From Dokdonella sp. (GTDB lineage: Bacteria > Pseudomonadota > Gammaproteobacteria > Xanthomonadales > Rhodanobacteraceae): a stretch of DNA of 64,000 nt. The position numbers were made by a program, and so were the translations under genes. The notes below the pieces were generated by a model, which was not told the origin of the DNA, searched no databases, and worked only from the letters and a program-made list of their open reading frames with translations. This document shows, piece by piece, positions 36,352 through 46,700 of this stretch (position 1 is its first letter; each line of letters starts with the position of its first letter). The stretch covers positions 496,001-560,000 of the forward strand of contig NZ_JAGIAG010000002.1 in NCBI RefSeq assembly GCF_017744955.1, read 5' to 3'.

Positions 36352-36489
36352 ATCCTGGTCGGATAACGGAATTTTACTGCCGAAGCTGTCATACTCGCGA
36401 GTTCCCACGCGCGGCCTCGCGGCTTGCGCGGCACGGTCGCGGTGCCACATGGCTGGCGTGACCGCGGGTCTCCGTTCAAGAGGATAGTC

Positions 36490-36855
36490 ATGTCTTACGA
36501 TATCGGTATCGGTCGTTGCACCGAAGTGAGTGGCGACACCGTCGTCGTCAAACTGGAAAGCGTGATGGTCAAGCGTCTTTCGCCGGACCATCCCTGGCAG
36601 CGTTCGGGCACCAGCCTGCTGCGCCTCAATCGGAACCTGTGCAGCGCGACGCGTCCGCCCGAGCCGGATCGCGAGTTGTACGTCGATCGCGCGGCGCTGT
36701 CGAAGCGCGCGATGGGCGCGCTCGATCTCGCCGGCGACGGCGCGACGATCTCGGTCGACCTGCGCGCGCTGCTCAACGATCTCGATCCGCAGCCTTCCGC
36801 CGGACCTTCGGCCAAGGGCGGACGCACCGCCGATCGCAAGGCCGCGAGCCGCTGA
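36490..36855 (+). CDS. Hypothetical protein, unrecognised
   Basis: A 121-residue protein starting MSYDIGIGRCTEV after a good ribosome-binding site (AGAGGATAG). The first half is beta-rich (VVVKLESVMVK...GTSLLRLN), the middle has ELYVDRAALSKRAMGALDLAGDGATISVDLRALLNDL, and the tail is basic and disordered. I do not recognise the family. It is likely monocistronic: 138 bases separate it from the hydrolase and a very strong terminator follows. Confidence 0.72.
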   Translation: MSYDIGIGRCTEVSGDTVVVKLESVMVKRLSPDHPWQRSGTSLLRLNRNLCSATRPPEPDRELYVDRAALSKRAMGALDLAGDGATISVDLRALLNDLDPQPSAGPSAKGGRTADRKAASR

Positions 36856-36863
36856 TCGGATGC

Positions 36864-36896
36864 ACGAAAAACCCGGCCTCGCGCCGGGTTTTTCGT
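36864..36896. terminator. Strong bidirectional terminator
   Basis: ACGAAAAACCCGGC (36864-36877) pairs perfectly over 14 bp with GCCGGGTTTTTCGT (36883-36896), loop CTCGC. The A and T runs on either side allow termination in both directions, isolating the lexA2 cassette that follows. Confidence 0.9.
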
Positions 36897-37013
36897 ATCG
36901 GGTTCGTGCGATCGTTCCGATCGCCGCAGTCCGCGTCTGGCCGGATGACCCGCTCGTATCGTCCAGCCGCAGCCCTCCATCGGCTCGCGGCTCGGGTTTG
37001 TGAAGCCGGGGGC

Positions 37014-37041
37014 TTGCATCGATTTTGGAAATACGTACATT
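37014..37041 (+). promoter_or_regulatory. Probable promoter of lexA2, leaderless
   Basis: TTGCAT (37014-37019) and TACATT (37036-37041) are 16 bases apart. With this -10, transcription would start at or next to the ATG at 37049, and no ribosome-binding site is visible, so the lexA2 mRNA is probably leaderless. The -10 lies inside the LexA palindrome. Confidence 0.5.
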
Positions 37042-37050
37042 AGTACGTAT
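37031..37050. promoter_or_regulatory. LexA2-type SOS box over the lexA2 start
   Basis: A perfect palindrome, ATACGTAC-ATTA-GTACGTAT, contains GTAC-N4-GTAC. It resembles the GTAC-N4-GTGC box reported for Pseudomonas putida LexA2 rather than the CTG-N10-CAG box of LexA1. It overlaps the -10 element and the first bases of lexA2, so autorepression of the whole cassette is expected. Confidence 0.85.
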
Positions 37051-37684
37051 GAACGACATCGCGCTCACCCCGAACCAGCGCCGCGTCCTCGACTGCATCC
37101 GGCAGCATTTCGAGCGCCACGACTGCGCGCCGACCCTGCGTGAGATCACCGAGGCGCTCGGCCTGTCCAGCCACAGCTCGGCGCAGGACTACGTCGAGGC
37201 GCTGGTGCGCAAGGGCGCGCTCGAACGGCTGCCGCAGCACCGCGGCCTGCGTCTGGCCGGTCGTTTCGGAGCCGAGCGTTCCAGGGCGCCGGCGGCGACC
37301 TCGCTACCCCTCGTCGGCAGGGTCGCCGCCGGCAGCCCGATCCTGGCGGCCGAGAACGTCGAGGCGCAGTACGCGCTCGATCCCTCCCTGTTTCCGCGCG
37401 CCGACTACCTGCTGCGGGTGGTCGGCCTCAGCATGCGCGACGCCGGCATCCTCGACGGCGACCTGATCGCGGTGCGGCGCAGCGCCGAGGCCGACGACGG
37501 CCGCATCGTCGTCGCGCGGCTCGACGACGAAGTCACGGTCAAGCGCCTCGAACGCCGCAGCGGCCGCGTGCGCCTGCTGCCGGCCAATCCGGATTTCGCG
37601 CCGATCGAGGTCGATCCGCAGCGCCACGCCTTCGCCATCGAAGGCCTGTACGTCGGTCTGCTGCGGCGCGACGGCCGGGCGTAA
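37049..37684 (+). CDS. lexA2: LexA-type SOS repressor (LexA2)
   Basis: A 211-residue LexA with an N-terminal winged helix (TPNQRRVLDCIRQHF, PTLREITEALGLSS) and a C-terminal S24 autocleavage domain. The scissile Ala94-Gly95 (RVAAGSP), Ser128 (GLSMRDAGI) and Lys165 (TVKRL) are all present, so RecA-stimulated self-cleavage should work. It heads the imuA-imuB-dnaE2 cassette. I chose ATG 37049 over the 37025 frame because upstream residues are encoded by the operator itself. Confidence 0.93.
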   Translation: MNDIALTPNQRRVLDCIRQHFERHDCAPTLREITEALGLSSHSSAQDYVEALVRKGALERLPQHRGLRLAGRFGAERSRAPAATSLPLVGRVAAGSPILAAENVEAQYALDPSLFPRADYLLRVVGLSMRDAGILDGDLIAVRRSAEADDGRIVVARLDDEVTVKRLERRSGRVRLLPANPDFAPIEVDPQRHAFAIEGLYVGLLRRDGRA

Positions 37685-37719
37685 GACGACACCCCTAGTT
37701 CCGAACGAGGTCAACGACG

Positions 37720-38439
37720 ATGCTGCTCTCCGATTCCTTCGATCTGGCGCCGTCCGCGACGGTCGCGTTCACGAGTTTCGCTGCGCCAGCGCCAGCGCCG
37801 ACGCCGCTGCGCGTGCCGCCGGCGCGGCGCGACGAGGCGGCGCTGGCCGAAGTGCTGCGCCATCCGCGGGTCTGGCGGCGCAGCGCTTCCGCGCAGAGCC
37901 ACGTCGATGCGCTGCCGACCGGTTGCGCCGAACTCGACGCCGAACTGCCCGGCGGCGGCTGGCCGCGCGGCGCGCTCAGCGAAATCCTGGTCGAGCACGA
38001 TGGCATCGGCGAGTTCGCCCTGGTCGCGCCGGCGCTGGCCGCGCTGACGCGCGCGCGGCAGCGCGTGATGCTGATCGCGCCGCCGTACGTGCCGTACGCG
38101 CCGGCGCTGGCCGCCGCCGGCATCGACCTGACGTACGTGGTGCAGATCGACGCGCATTCGACCGACGCGCACTGGACCGCCGAGCAATGCCTGCGCGCCG
38201 GTTGCTGCGGCGCCGTGCTGAACTGGCTGCCGGCGGCCGACTATCGCCAGCTGCGGCGCCTGCAGCTCGCCGCCGAGAGCGGGGCGGCGCTGGCCTTCGT
38301 GTTCCGTCCCGCCGGCGCGGCCGCGCAATCCAGTCCCGCCGCGCTGCGCCTGCGCGTATCCGCCGAGGCGGATGCGATGGGCATCGAGATCCTGAAGTGC
38401 CGCGGCCGCGTCAGCGAGGCGGTGCGCCTGTACGCATGA
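37720..38439 (+). CDS. imuA: ImuA, SOS mutagenesis accessory protein
   Basis: A 239-residue RecA/SulA-like protein of the mutagenesis cassette. It has the DALPTGCAELDAELPGGGWPRGALSEILVEHDGIGE segment typical of ImuA, without an intact Walker A motif. ImuA cooperates with ImuB and DnaE2 in damage-induced mutagenesis. It is 35 bases after lexA2 and 18 before imuB. Confidence 0.92.
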   Translation: MLLSDSFDLAPSATVAFTSFAAPAPAPTPLRVPPARRDEAALAEVLRHPRVWRRSASAQSHVDALPTGCAELDAELPGGGWPRGALSEILVEHDGIGEFALVAPALAALTRARQRVMLIAPPYVPYAPALAAAGIDLTYVVQIDAHSTDAHWTAEQCLRAGCCGAVLNWLPAADYRQLRRLQLAAESGAALAFVFRPAGAAAQSSPAALRLRVSAEADAMGIEILKCRGRVSEAVRLYA

Positions 38440-38457
38440 CGGCACGAGCCGTGTGCC

Positions 38458-39906
38458 ATGTGGGCCTGCATCCGTTTTCCGCATTGGCCGCTGCAGGCAA
38501 TCGGCAGCGGCGACGAGGCGCAGCCCTGCGCCGTCGTCGACGGCCAGCCGCCGCGGCGGCGGATTGCGTTCGCGAATGCGGCGGCGCGCGCGACCGGCGT
38601 GCGCAGCGGCCATACGCTCGCCGCGGCGCAGGCGCTGTGCCCGCGCCTGAAGCTGCGCCAGCGCGATGAGGCGGCCGAGCGCCACGGTCTCGAAGCGCTG
38701 GCGGCCTGGGCCTATCGCTTCAGCGCGGAGGTCGTGCTGGCGCCGCCGGACGCGCTGCTGCTCGAGGTCGGTCGCAGCCTGAGCCTGTTCGGCGGCTGGC
38801 CGACCTTGCAGCGTCGACTGCGCGGCGAACTTGCCGAACTCGGTTACGCACATACCTTGGCCGCAGCGCCGAACGCGACCGCGGCGCACGTGCTGGCGGC
38901 GCGTCACGACGGCCTCGCGATCACCGCGCCGGCGTCGCTGCTGCAGGCGCTGGATGCGTTGCCGCTGACGGCCGCCGGTCTCGACGAGCCTGTCGTCGCG
39001 GCGCTGCGCGGCATGGGTTTTCGCGGTCTGCGCGAGCTGTTCCGCCTGCCGCGCGCCGAACTCGCGCGGCGCGTCGGTCCTGCCGCGCTCGATCATCTCG
39101 ACCGCCTGCGCGGCCAGGCGGCCGAACGCCTGCCGCGCTATCGGCCGCCGGATCGCTACGAGCGGCGCATCGAGCTGAACTACGGCATCGAGAACAGCAC
39201 CGCGCTGCTGTTCCCGCTGCGTCGCCTGCTGACTGAACTGGCGCTGTTCCTGAGCGCGCGCGACGGCGGCGTGCAACGCTTCGCGCTGGTGCTCGGTCAC
39301 GAGCGCGAGGCGAAGACGCGGATCGAAATCGGTCTGCTGACGCCGGCGCGCGAGGCGGCGACGTTGTTCGAACTCGCGCGCACACATCTGGAACGCATCG
39401 AGCTGCCGGCCGCCGTGCATTCCTTGAGCGTGCGCGCCGACGAGCTGCCGCCGTTGTGTCCGCTGCATCGCGACCTGTTCGACGACACGCGTGGGGAAGC
39501 GCTGGAGTGGCCGGCCCTGGTCGAGCGCTTGCGCGCGCGGCTCGGGGCGACGTCCGTGCGCGGTCTGGCCCGGGTCGCGGAGCATCGACCGGAACGCGCC
39601 TGGCGCTTCGTCGCGCCCGCGCCTGCCGGGAAGAGCGTTGCGACGCGTTCCGCGCCGTCGGTGGAGACCGTCGACCGTCGCGGCACGCCGCCGCGGCCGT
39701 TCTGGCTGCTGCCGCAACCGCGGCCATTGCGACCGGCGCCGGCCGCGATCCTGGCCGGGCCGGAGCGCATCGAAAGCGGCTGGTGGGACGGCGGCGACTG
39801 CCGCCGCGACTACTATCTCGTGCGCACGCGCGTCGGCCAGCGCGCCTGGGTCTTCGTCGAGGCCGGCGCGAGCGATGGCTGGATGCTGCACGGCTGGTTC
39901 GCATGA
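38458..39906 (+). CDS. imuB: ImuB, catalytically inactive Y-family polymerase homologue
   Basis: The 482-residue protein has the Y-family polymerase fold, but the catalytic acidic residues are missing. The N-terminal metal Asp position reads IRFPHWPL and the SxDE motif position reads [11 protein letters not shown]. This is the normal state of ImuB, which acts as a clamp-binding hub recruiting DnaE2. A beta-clamp motif should lie in the C-terminal half but I did not pin it. The stop overlaps the dnaE2 start (ATGA). Confidence 0.93.
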   Translation: MWACIRFPHWPLQAIGSGDEAQPCAVVDGQPPRRRIAFANAAARATGVRSGHTLAAAQALCPRLKLRQRDEAAERHGLEALAAWAYRFSAEVVLAPPDALLLEVGRSLSLFGGWPTLQRRLRGELAELGYAHTLAAAPNATAAHVLAARHDGLAITAPASLLQALDALPLTAAGLDEPVVAALRGMGFRGLRELFRLPRAELARRVGPAALDHLDRLRGQAAERLPRYRPPDRYERRIELNYGIENSTALLFPLRRLLTELALFLSARDGGVQRFALVLGHEREAKTRIEIGLLTPAREAATLFELARTHLERIELPAAVHSLSVRADELPPLCPLHRDLFDDTRGEALEWPALVERLRARLGATSVRGLARVAEHRPERAWRFVAPAPAGKSVATRSAPSVETVDRRGTPPRPFWLLPQPRPLRPAPAAILAGPERIESGWWDGGDCRRDYYLVRTRVGQRAWVFVEAGASDGWMLHGWFA

Positions 39907-42900
39907 GCTATGCCGAGCTGCATTGCCTCAGCGCCTTCAGCTTCCAGCGCGGCGCATCGAGCGCGGAGGAATTGTTCGAGCGCGCGCGCCGGCTCGGCTA
40001 CGCGGCGCTGGCGATCACCGACGAATGCTCGCTGGCCGGCATCGTGCGTGCCTGGGAGGCGTCCAGGGACGTCGGTCTGCCGCTGATCGTCGGCAGCGAA
40101 ATCCGCCTGATCGACGGCGTGAAACTCGTCCTGCTCGCGGCGGATCGGGACGGCTATTCCGAACTGTGCCGATTGATTACCCTGGGCCGGCGGCGCAGTG
40201 CGAAAGGCGAATACCGGCTCGAACGCACCGACCTCGAAGGCTTGGGCGAGGGCGTGCTCGTGCTATGGATCGCGCAGGCGTCGCCGTGCGACGAGCGCCC
40301 GGCGCAGGCCGCCTGGTTGGCGCGGCATTTCGGCGGGCGCAGTTGGATCGCGGTCGAGCTGCACCGCGGCGCGGACGATGCGGCCGAGCTGCGTGCGCTG
40401 CGTGAACTGGGCGCGCGGCACGGGCTGCCGCTGGTCGCCGCCGGCGACGTGCACATGCACGTGCGCGCGCGGCGCGCGCTGCAGGACGTGATGTGCGCGA
40501 TCCGTCTCGGCCGCACGGTGGCCGAAGCGGGGGAGGCGCTGTTTGCGAACGGCGAGCGGCATCTGCGCCGGATCGACGATCTCGCCGATCTGTATCCCGA
40601 AGAGCTGCTGGCCGAGACGCTGCGCATCGCCGCGCGCTGCACGTTCCTGCTCGACGACATCCGCTACGAGTACCCGCACGAACTGGTGCCGCCCGGTTCG
40701 ACGCCGACGGCGTATTTGCGCGAACTGACTTTCGACGGCGCGGCGGAGCGCTGGCCGCAAGGCATGCCGGACGACGTGCGCGATCAGGTCGAAAGGGAGC
40801 TCGCGCTGATCGCCGAACTCGAGTACGAGGCGTTCTTCCTGACCGTCGCCGACATCGTCCATTGGGCGCGCACGCGGGAACCGCCGATCCTCTGCCAGGG
40901 CCGCGGCTCGTCGGCCAACTCGGCCGTGTGCTACTGCCTCGGCATCACCGCGGTCGATCCTGCGCACGGCAACCTGCTGTTCGAACGCTTCCTCTCGCGC
41001 GAGCGCAAGGAACCGCCCGACATCGACGTCGATTTCGAGCACGAGCGGCGCGAGGAGGTGATCCAGTACGTGTTCGGCAAGTACGGTCGCGAACGCGCCG
41101 CGCTGGCGGCGACGGTGATCCGCTATCGCGGCCGCAGCGCGTTGCGCGACGTCGGCCATGCGCTCGGGCTGCCCGACGAACAGCTCGACCGCCTGAGCCG
41201 GCTGCACTCGCGCGTGCACAGCGACAAATCGCGCGAGGACTGGCTACGCGAGCGCGGATTCGATCCGGACAGTCCCTTGCTGAAGCGCTTGTTCGTGCTG
41301 ACCCGGCAACTGCGCGGCTTTCCGCGGCACCTGTCGCAGCACGTCGGCGGCTTCGTCATCTCGGAGCGGCCGCTGCATCATCTGGTGCCGGTCGAGAACG
41401 CCGCGATGGTCGACCGCACCGTGATCCAGTGGGACAAGGATGACCTCGAATCGTTGGGCCTGCTGAAGGTCGACTGCCTCGCGCTCGGCATGCTGACCTG
41501 CTTGCGCAAGTGCTTCGACCTGCTGCGCCGGCACGACGGTCCCGACCTGGTGCTGGCGAGCGTGCCGCAGGACGACGAGCAGACCTACGCGATGATCTGC
41601 CAGGCCGAGACGATCGGCGTGTTCCAGATCGAATCGCGCGCGCAGATGGCGATGTTGCCGCGGTTGCGTCCGCGCACGTTCTACGACCTGGTGATCCAGA
41701 TCGCGATCGTGCGGCCGGGGCCGATCCAGGGAAACATGGTGCATCCGTATCTGCGGCGAAGGAACGGAGAGGAGAAGATCGACTATCCGCAGTCGAACCG
41801 CGAACGCGAAGCCGGCGCGCAGACTTCCAAGGTCGAGAAGGTACTCAAGCGCACGCTCGGCGTACCGATCTTCCAGGAACAGGTCATGCGCCTGATCGAG
41901 GTCGTCGCCGACTTCACGCCAGGCGAAGCCGACCAGCTGCGCCGCGCGATGGCCGCGTGGAAGCGCAAGGGCGGCCTCGAGCATTTCCACGACAAGATCC
42001 GCGACGGCATGCTCGCCAACGGCTACGAGCAAGCGTACTTCGAACGCATCTTCGAGCAGATCAAGGGCTTCGGCGAATACGGTTTTCCGGAGTCGCACTC
42101 GGCCAGCTTCGCCTCGCTCGCCTACGTCTCCTCCTGGCTGAAACGGCATCATCCGGCCGCGTTCGCCTGCGCGCTGCTGAACTCGCAGCCGATGGGTTTC
42201 TATCAGGCCGCGCAGATCGTGCAGGAGGCGCGGCGGCAGAACGTGCCGCTGCGCGCGGTCGACGTCACCGCGAGCGACTGGGATTGCACGCTCGAACGAC
42301 AAGGCGAAACGCTCGCGCTGCGCCTCGGCCTGCGCCAGGTCGACGGACTTTCGTCGGACCTGGCCGCGCGCATCGTCGCCGCGCGCGCGGCGGCGCCGTT
42401 CCGCGACGTCGCCGACCTGACGCGGCGCGCGCGGCTCGACCGTTTCGAGCGCGCGCGACTGGCCGACGCCGGCGCGCTGCGGCGACTCAGCGGCCATCGC
42501 CATCGCGCGCACTGGGACATCGCCGCCGCCGAAGTGCCGACGCCGCTGCTGGCCGATTCCACCGTGGCCGAAGCGCGCATCGCGTTGCGTCCGCCGAGCC
42601 TGCGCGAGGACGTCATGGCCGACTACGCGACGCAGGGATTGTCGCTGGCGCGGCATCCGCTCGCGCTGGCGCGGCCGCTGCTCGCGCGTCGCCGCGTGAT
42701 GACGACGCGGGCCGCCGTCGAGGCGACCAATCGCGGTTGCTCCATACGCTGCGCCGGCCTCGTCACCGTGCGCCAGCATCCCGGCACGGCCAAGGGCGTC
42801 ACCTTCGTCACGCTCGAGGACGAGACCGGCGTGGTCAACGTCGTCGTCTGGCAGCGGCTCGCGGAGCGTCAGCAGGACGTGCTGCTGGATGCGGTGGTGA

Positions 42901-43019
42901 TGGGCGTCGACGGCGTGCTCGAATCGAGCGAGGGCGTGCATCATCTGATCGCACGGCGCCTGTATGACTACAGCGGGCTGCTGCCCGAGCTGGGATTCGA
43001 ATCAAGGGACTTTCATTGA
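39903..43019 (+). CDS. dnaE2: Error-prone DNA polymerase III alpha subunit DnaE2
   Basis: A 1038-residue C-family polymerase. It has an N-terminal PHP domain ([27 protein letters not shown]), the catalytic motifs [17 protein letters not shown] and [15 protein letters not shown], the [17 protein letters not shown] block and a C-terminal OB fold ([23 protein letters not shown]). Length and gene order mark it as DnaE2, not the replicative DnaE1. It performs translesion synthesis together with ImuA and ImuB. Confidence 0.96.
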   Translation: MSYAELHCLSAFSFQRGASSAEELFERARRLGYAALAITDECSLAGIVRAWEASRDVGLPLIVGSEIRLIDGVKLVLLAADRDGYSELCRLITLGRRRSAKGEYRLERTDLEGLGEGVLVLWIAQASPCDERPAQAAWLARHFGGRSWIAVELHRGADDAAELRALRELGARHGLPLVAAGDVHMHVRARRALQDVMCAIRLGRTVAEAGEALFANGERHLRRIDDLADLYPEELLAETLRIAARCTFLLDDIRYEYPHELVPPGSTPTAYLRELTFDGAAERWPQGMPDDVRDQVERELALIAELEYEAFFLTVADIVHWARTREPPILCQGRGSSANSAVCYCLGITAVDPAHGNLLFERFLSRERKEPPDIDVDFEHERREEVIQYVFGKYGRERAALAATVIRYRGRSALRDVGHALGLPDEQLDRLSRLHSRVHSDKSREDWLRERGFDPDSPLLKRLFVLTRQLRGFPRHLSQHVGGFVISERPLHHLVPVENAAMVDRTVIQWDKDDLESLGLLKVDCLALGMLTCLRKCFDLLRRHDGPDLVLASVPQDDEQTYAMICQAETIGVFQIESRAQMAMLPRLRPRTFYDLVIQIAIVRPGPIQGNMVHPYLRRRNGEEKIDYPQSNREREAGAQTSKVEKVLKRTLGVPIFQEQVMRLIEVVADFTPGEADQLRRAMAAWKRKGGLEHFHDKIRDGMLANGYEQAYFERIFEQIKGFGEYGFPESHSASFASLAYVSSWLKRHHPAAFACALLNSQPMGFYQAAQIVQEARRQNVPLRAVDVTASDWDCTLERQGETLALRLGLRQVDGLSSDLAARIVAARAAAPFRDVADLTRRARLDRFERARLADAGALRRLSGHRHRAHWDIAAAEVPTPLLADSTVAEARIALRPPSLREDVMADYATQGLSLARHPLALARPLLARRRVMTTRAAVEATNRGCSIRCAGLVTVRQHPGTAKGVTFVTLEDETGVVNVVVWQRLAERQQDVLLDAVVMGVDGVLESSEGVHHLIARRLYDYSGLLPELGFESRDFH

Positions 43020-43046
43020 GGCGGGGTTCCGCCTCGTGCCCAGAAA

Positions 43047-43075
43047 GGGCAATTGCCGCGGACGCGGCAATGCCC
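43047..43075. terminator. Hairpin between dnaE2 and the HU-like gene
   Basis: GGGC-A-ATTGCCGC pairs with GCGGCAAT-GCCC over 12 bp with one bulged base, loop GGAC. It lies in the 74-base gap between the two converging genes. No T-tract follows in either direction, so termination is likely but may need a factor. Confidence 0.5.
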
Positions 43076-43093
43076 CCAGAGTGGCGCGATCGC

Positions 43094-43429
43094 TCAGAGC
43101 GCCGCGTCCTTGAGCTTCTTCAGCGCACGAATCTTGACCTTGACGGTCGCCTTCTTGGCTTCGAACCAGCGCTCTTCCTTGGTGAAAGGATCGATGCCCT
43201 TGCGGCGCGGCTTGGCCGGCACGGCCTGCACCGTGATCTTCAGCAGACCCGGCAGGGTGAACTGACCAGCGCCCTTCTTGTGCACCGCGCCGGCGACGAC
43301 CTGCTCGAGCGCCTGCAGAACCGCCTTCACGTCGCGCTTTTCGACGCCGCTGTTGCCGGCGAGATGGTCGACCAGGCCGCTCTTGGACAGCGGTTCGGTC
43401 ACGGGTTTGACTTTCGGTTGGGTGGCCAT
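43094..43429 (-). CDS. HU/IHF-family DNA-binding protein
   Basis: A 111-residue histone-like protein. It has the HU dimerisation helices (LSKSGLVDHLAGNSGVEKRDVKAVLQALEQVV), the GAGQFTLPGLLKITVQAVPAKPRRKG arm region with Pro at the DNA-intercalating position, and a basic C-terminal tail (KVKIRALKKLKDAAL). The N-terminal ten residues and long basic tail distinguish it from canonical HU. It is convergent with dnaE2. It may be a nucleoid-associated paralogue rather than the main HU. Confidence 0.88.
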   Translation of the reverse strand: MATQPKVKPVTEPLSKSGLVDHLAGNSGVEKRDVKAVLQALEQVVAGAVHKKGAGQFTLPGLLKITVQAVPAKPRRKGIDPFTKEERWFEAKKATVKVKIRALKKLKDAAL

Positions 43430-43667
43430 CGTTGGGACAGGGCTCCGTTGGTAGTAGATGTGAATGGATGTCCCGCGGAGGCAGTGCGCATGGCGAAGGC
43501 CCCACGCTCCCCCGGAGACGGGGAGCATCATAGCGGTGATGCGCGAGCATCGGAACGAGGGCCGCATCGCGGGCAGCGGGCCGGATCGCCGGCCGTTCAG
43601 GCCGGCGGCGGCGGGCGGCCCGGCCGCTGAATCCCGGCCGGCACTCGCGGAAACCGCCGTTGCGCCG

Positions 43668-43692
43668 CGGGTACGAAGAGTTCTCGTACCCG
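43668..43692 (-). other. Stem-loop after the large repeat-protein gene
   Basis: CGGGTACGA and TCGTACCCG form a perfect 9-bp stem with loop AGAGTTC, 22 bases past the stop of the minus-strand gene ending at 43714. There is no T-run. The rest of the 284-base gap to the HU-like gene is GC-rich with no recognised feature. Confidence 0.4.
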
Positions 43693-43713
43693 TGGCGGAC
43701 CGCCGGGCGCCGC

Positions 43714-46700
43714 CTACTTCGTGCGCACCAGTGCCATGGTGACCGGCGAGGTCGGCGCGACGCCGCCCTCGGTCAGCGTCAGGTTCGCCGCCTGGCCCGG
43801 CGTCACGCCGAAGCGCAGATAGCGCGTACCGCCGCCGGGCGAGAGGGCGAACGACAGCGGCACGGCATTGGCCAGCGGATCGACCACGAGCTGGTAGCTG
43901 CCGTTGAGCGCGGTATAGAGCGAGCGGATGTTCCAGCTCGGCAGCGTGTAGCGCGCGTCCAAGCCCGCGACGGCGTCGTCGGCGTAGATCGCCACCAGGA
44001 AGTCGCGCATCCAGTCGTTCGGATCGGCGCCGAACACCGTTTGCAGATTGGCCACGCCGATTTGCGTCGTGTTGACCAGGGCGCTGAACAGCGCGGCGTC
44101 GCCGGTGTTCTTCCGGTCGATCGCGTAGCGCAGGAACATGTACGTGTGCACGAAGTTCGGCGCGGTCGCGTCGTGCAATCCGCTCGTGTACGCCGAGCGA
44201 CGCAACGGTCCCAGGCGCTTGTTGCCGTTGGCGCCTGAACTCAGCTGCAGGAAGTAGGTTCGCATCGCGCCGTACATCGGGTTTTCGTACATGTTGAAGT
44301 CGTTGACGCGGACCGCCGCATTCGGACCGGTCGTCAGGTTCGTCACGACGATGTTGCTGCGCGGAGTCAGCCCGACGGAGGCGTTGAAGAACGCCAGCTC
44401 CTGCGCCGACCAGGCCAGCGCCTCGTCCAGCCACGGCTCTTCCAGCGCCGGAGCGCTGTTGAAGTACAGGCGGCGGACAGCGTTGAACAAGTGCTCGAAA
44501 TGGTGCACCAGCGTCGGCCCCGCGTTGCCGTAGGCGAACGACAGCGTGCGCACGTTGCTGTTGACCACTCCGGTCGGATCCGGCACCAGCAGGTAGAGGA
44601 TTTCCGCCTCGTTGCTGCCCGCGCAGGTCGCCGCGGAGAACAGGTCGCGCGGTTGGAACAAGCCGATCTGTACCGTGCTGCTCGCCGGCGGAGACAGTTC
44701 GTTCATCTTCGGCGTGAAGAACACGATCACCCCGCCGTTGCCGTCGACGTCGGTGAGGTCGCCGAACGTACCGGTGAACGTGTCCATCATGCCGTTCTTC
44801 AGCAGCGGCCCCGGCGTACCGGCGGGTCCCACGCTTCCCGGCGGAGCCTGGACGAACGCGTCGATGATGGCCTGGAACAACGCGGTCGTGTAGCCGCCGG
44901 GAACCGGTGCATGCCAGTCGCCGCTGCCCGGCGAGGTCTCGACCACTTCCTGCACGGCGTACAGCACCTGCTGGCCGGGCGCCTGCGGCGTGGTGATCGC
45001 TTCGACGCGTCCCTTGCGGATGTCCGGCGCGACGCTGCAGCCGCCGACCGAGGCGTTGAGATCGATCAGCTGTCCGACCGTCAGCGGTCCGGCGGTCAGG
45101 CCGAAGGGCGGCACCAGCGACCTCGGGTCGGCCACGGGGTCCGGCAGGAGCGTCGAGGTTTCCGCGGCGTGGTAGTCGACCTCGAGTTCTTCGTCGAGCG
45201 GATCGTGCAGCGGCGCCAGCGGCGACGATCCGGTCGGCGCGATCGGCGCCGGCGGTCCGCTCACGGCGACGATGTTGTTGCCGGTCACGCTGAGGCTGAC
45301 GTCGCCGCTCGCGGCGATGTTGATCGGCAGGTAGGTGAACTCGGCGTTGGCGCCGTCCGCGTTCTGGACGCACACGTTCGCGCCGCCCGGCATGCCGTCG
45401 AGCACGACCTGGCCGACGGCGAGCGTGAGGCAGGCGGAGACCGCGAAGCTCTGCTGCACGCGCGGCGCGGCAGTCCAGTTCGCGTCGCCGGCCTGGTCGG
45501 CGTCGATCACGCAGGTGCCGGCGCCGAGGAAGGACACCGTATTCCCGGAAATCGAGCACACGCCGCTCGCACTGGCGTCGATCGAGAGCGCGACCGGCAG
45601 GCCGGACGTCGCCGTGGCGGCGACGGAGTAGGGCGTGCCGCCGATGCGCGCATCGGTCGGCGCGGTCGAGGTGAAGCTGATCGTCTGGCTGCCCTTGCCG
45701 ACCGCGAAGCTCTGCTGCAGCTGCGGTGCGGCGCTCCAGTCGGCGTCGCCGGGCTGGTTCGCGTCGATCACGCAGGTGCCCGCGCCCTGGAAACTGACCA
45801 CGCCACCGGCGATCGAGCAGACCGATGCGGCGCTGGCGTCGATCGTCAGCGTCACCGGCAGGCCGGCGCTGGAGGTCGCCGTAGGCGTGTAGGTGGCGCC
45901 GGCGACGACGGCGCCGGTCGGCGCTGCACTGGTGAAGCTGAGAGTCTGCACGCCCGGGGCGACCGCGAAACTCTGCTGCACCTGCGGCGCGGGCGCGTAG
46001 TTCGCGTCGCCGGGCTGGTTCGCGTCGATCACGCAGGTACCGGCGTGCTGGAAGCTCACCACGCCGCCGGCGATCGAGCAGACCGACGCGGCGCTGGCGT
46101 CGATCGTCAACGTCACCGGCAGGCCGGCGCTGGAGGTCGCCGTCGGCGTGTAGGTCGCGCCGGCGACCGCGGCAGCGGCCGGCGGCGTCGACGTGAACGT
46201 CAGCGTCTGGCTGCCGATGCCGACCGCGAACGACTGCTGCATCTGCGGCGCGGGATCATAGTTCGCGTCGCCGGGCTGGTTCGCGTCGATCACGCAGGTG
46301 CCGGCGCCGTGGAAGCTCACGGTCGAGCCGCTGATCGAGCACACCGCCGTGGCGACGGGATCGATGCTGAAGGTGACCGGCAGTCCGGAGGATGCGGTCG
46401 CCGCGACGGCGTAGGGCGCGCCGCCGACGACGGCGGCCGGCGGCGTGGTGGTGAAGCTGATTGTCTGCTGGCCGCGATCGACGGCGAAGCTCTGCTGGAT
46501 CTGCGGCGCGGGATCGTAGCTGGCGTCGCCGGGCTGGTTCGCATCGATCACGCAAGTGCCGGCGCCGTGGAAGCTCACGGTCGCGCCGCTGATCGAGCAC
46601 ACCGCCGCGGCGGCGGGATCGATGCTGAAGGTCACCGGCAGTCCGGAAGATGCGGTCGCCGCGACGGCGTAGGGTGCGCCGCCGACGACGGCGGCCGGCG

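Noticed and set aside
34258-37149. A 963-codon open frame on the minus strand
   Set aside because: It overlaps the deacetylase, hydrolase, hypothetical gene and lexA2 start, and runs through a perfect terminator.
38458-39906. ImuB lacking catalytic acidic residues as a pseudogene
   Set aside because: Loss of the polymerase active site is the normal state of ImuB, and the frame is intact and coupled to dnaE2.
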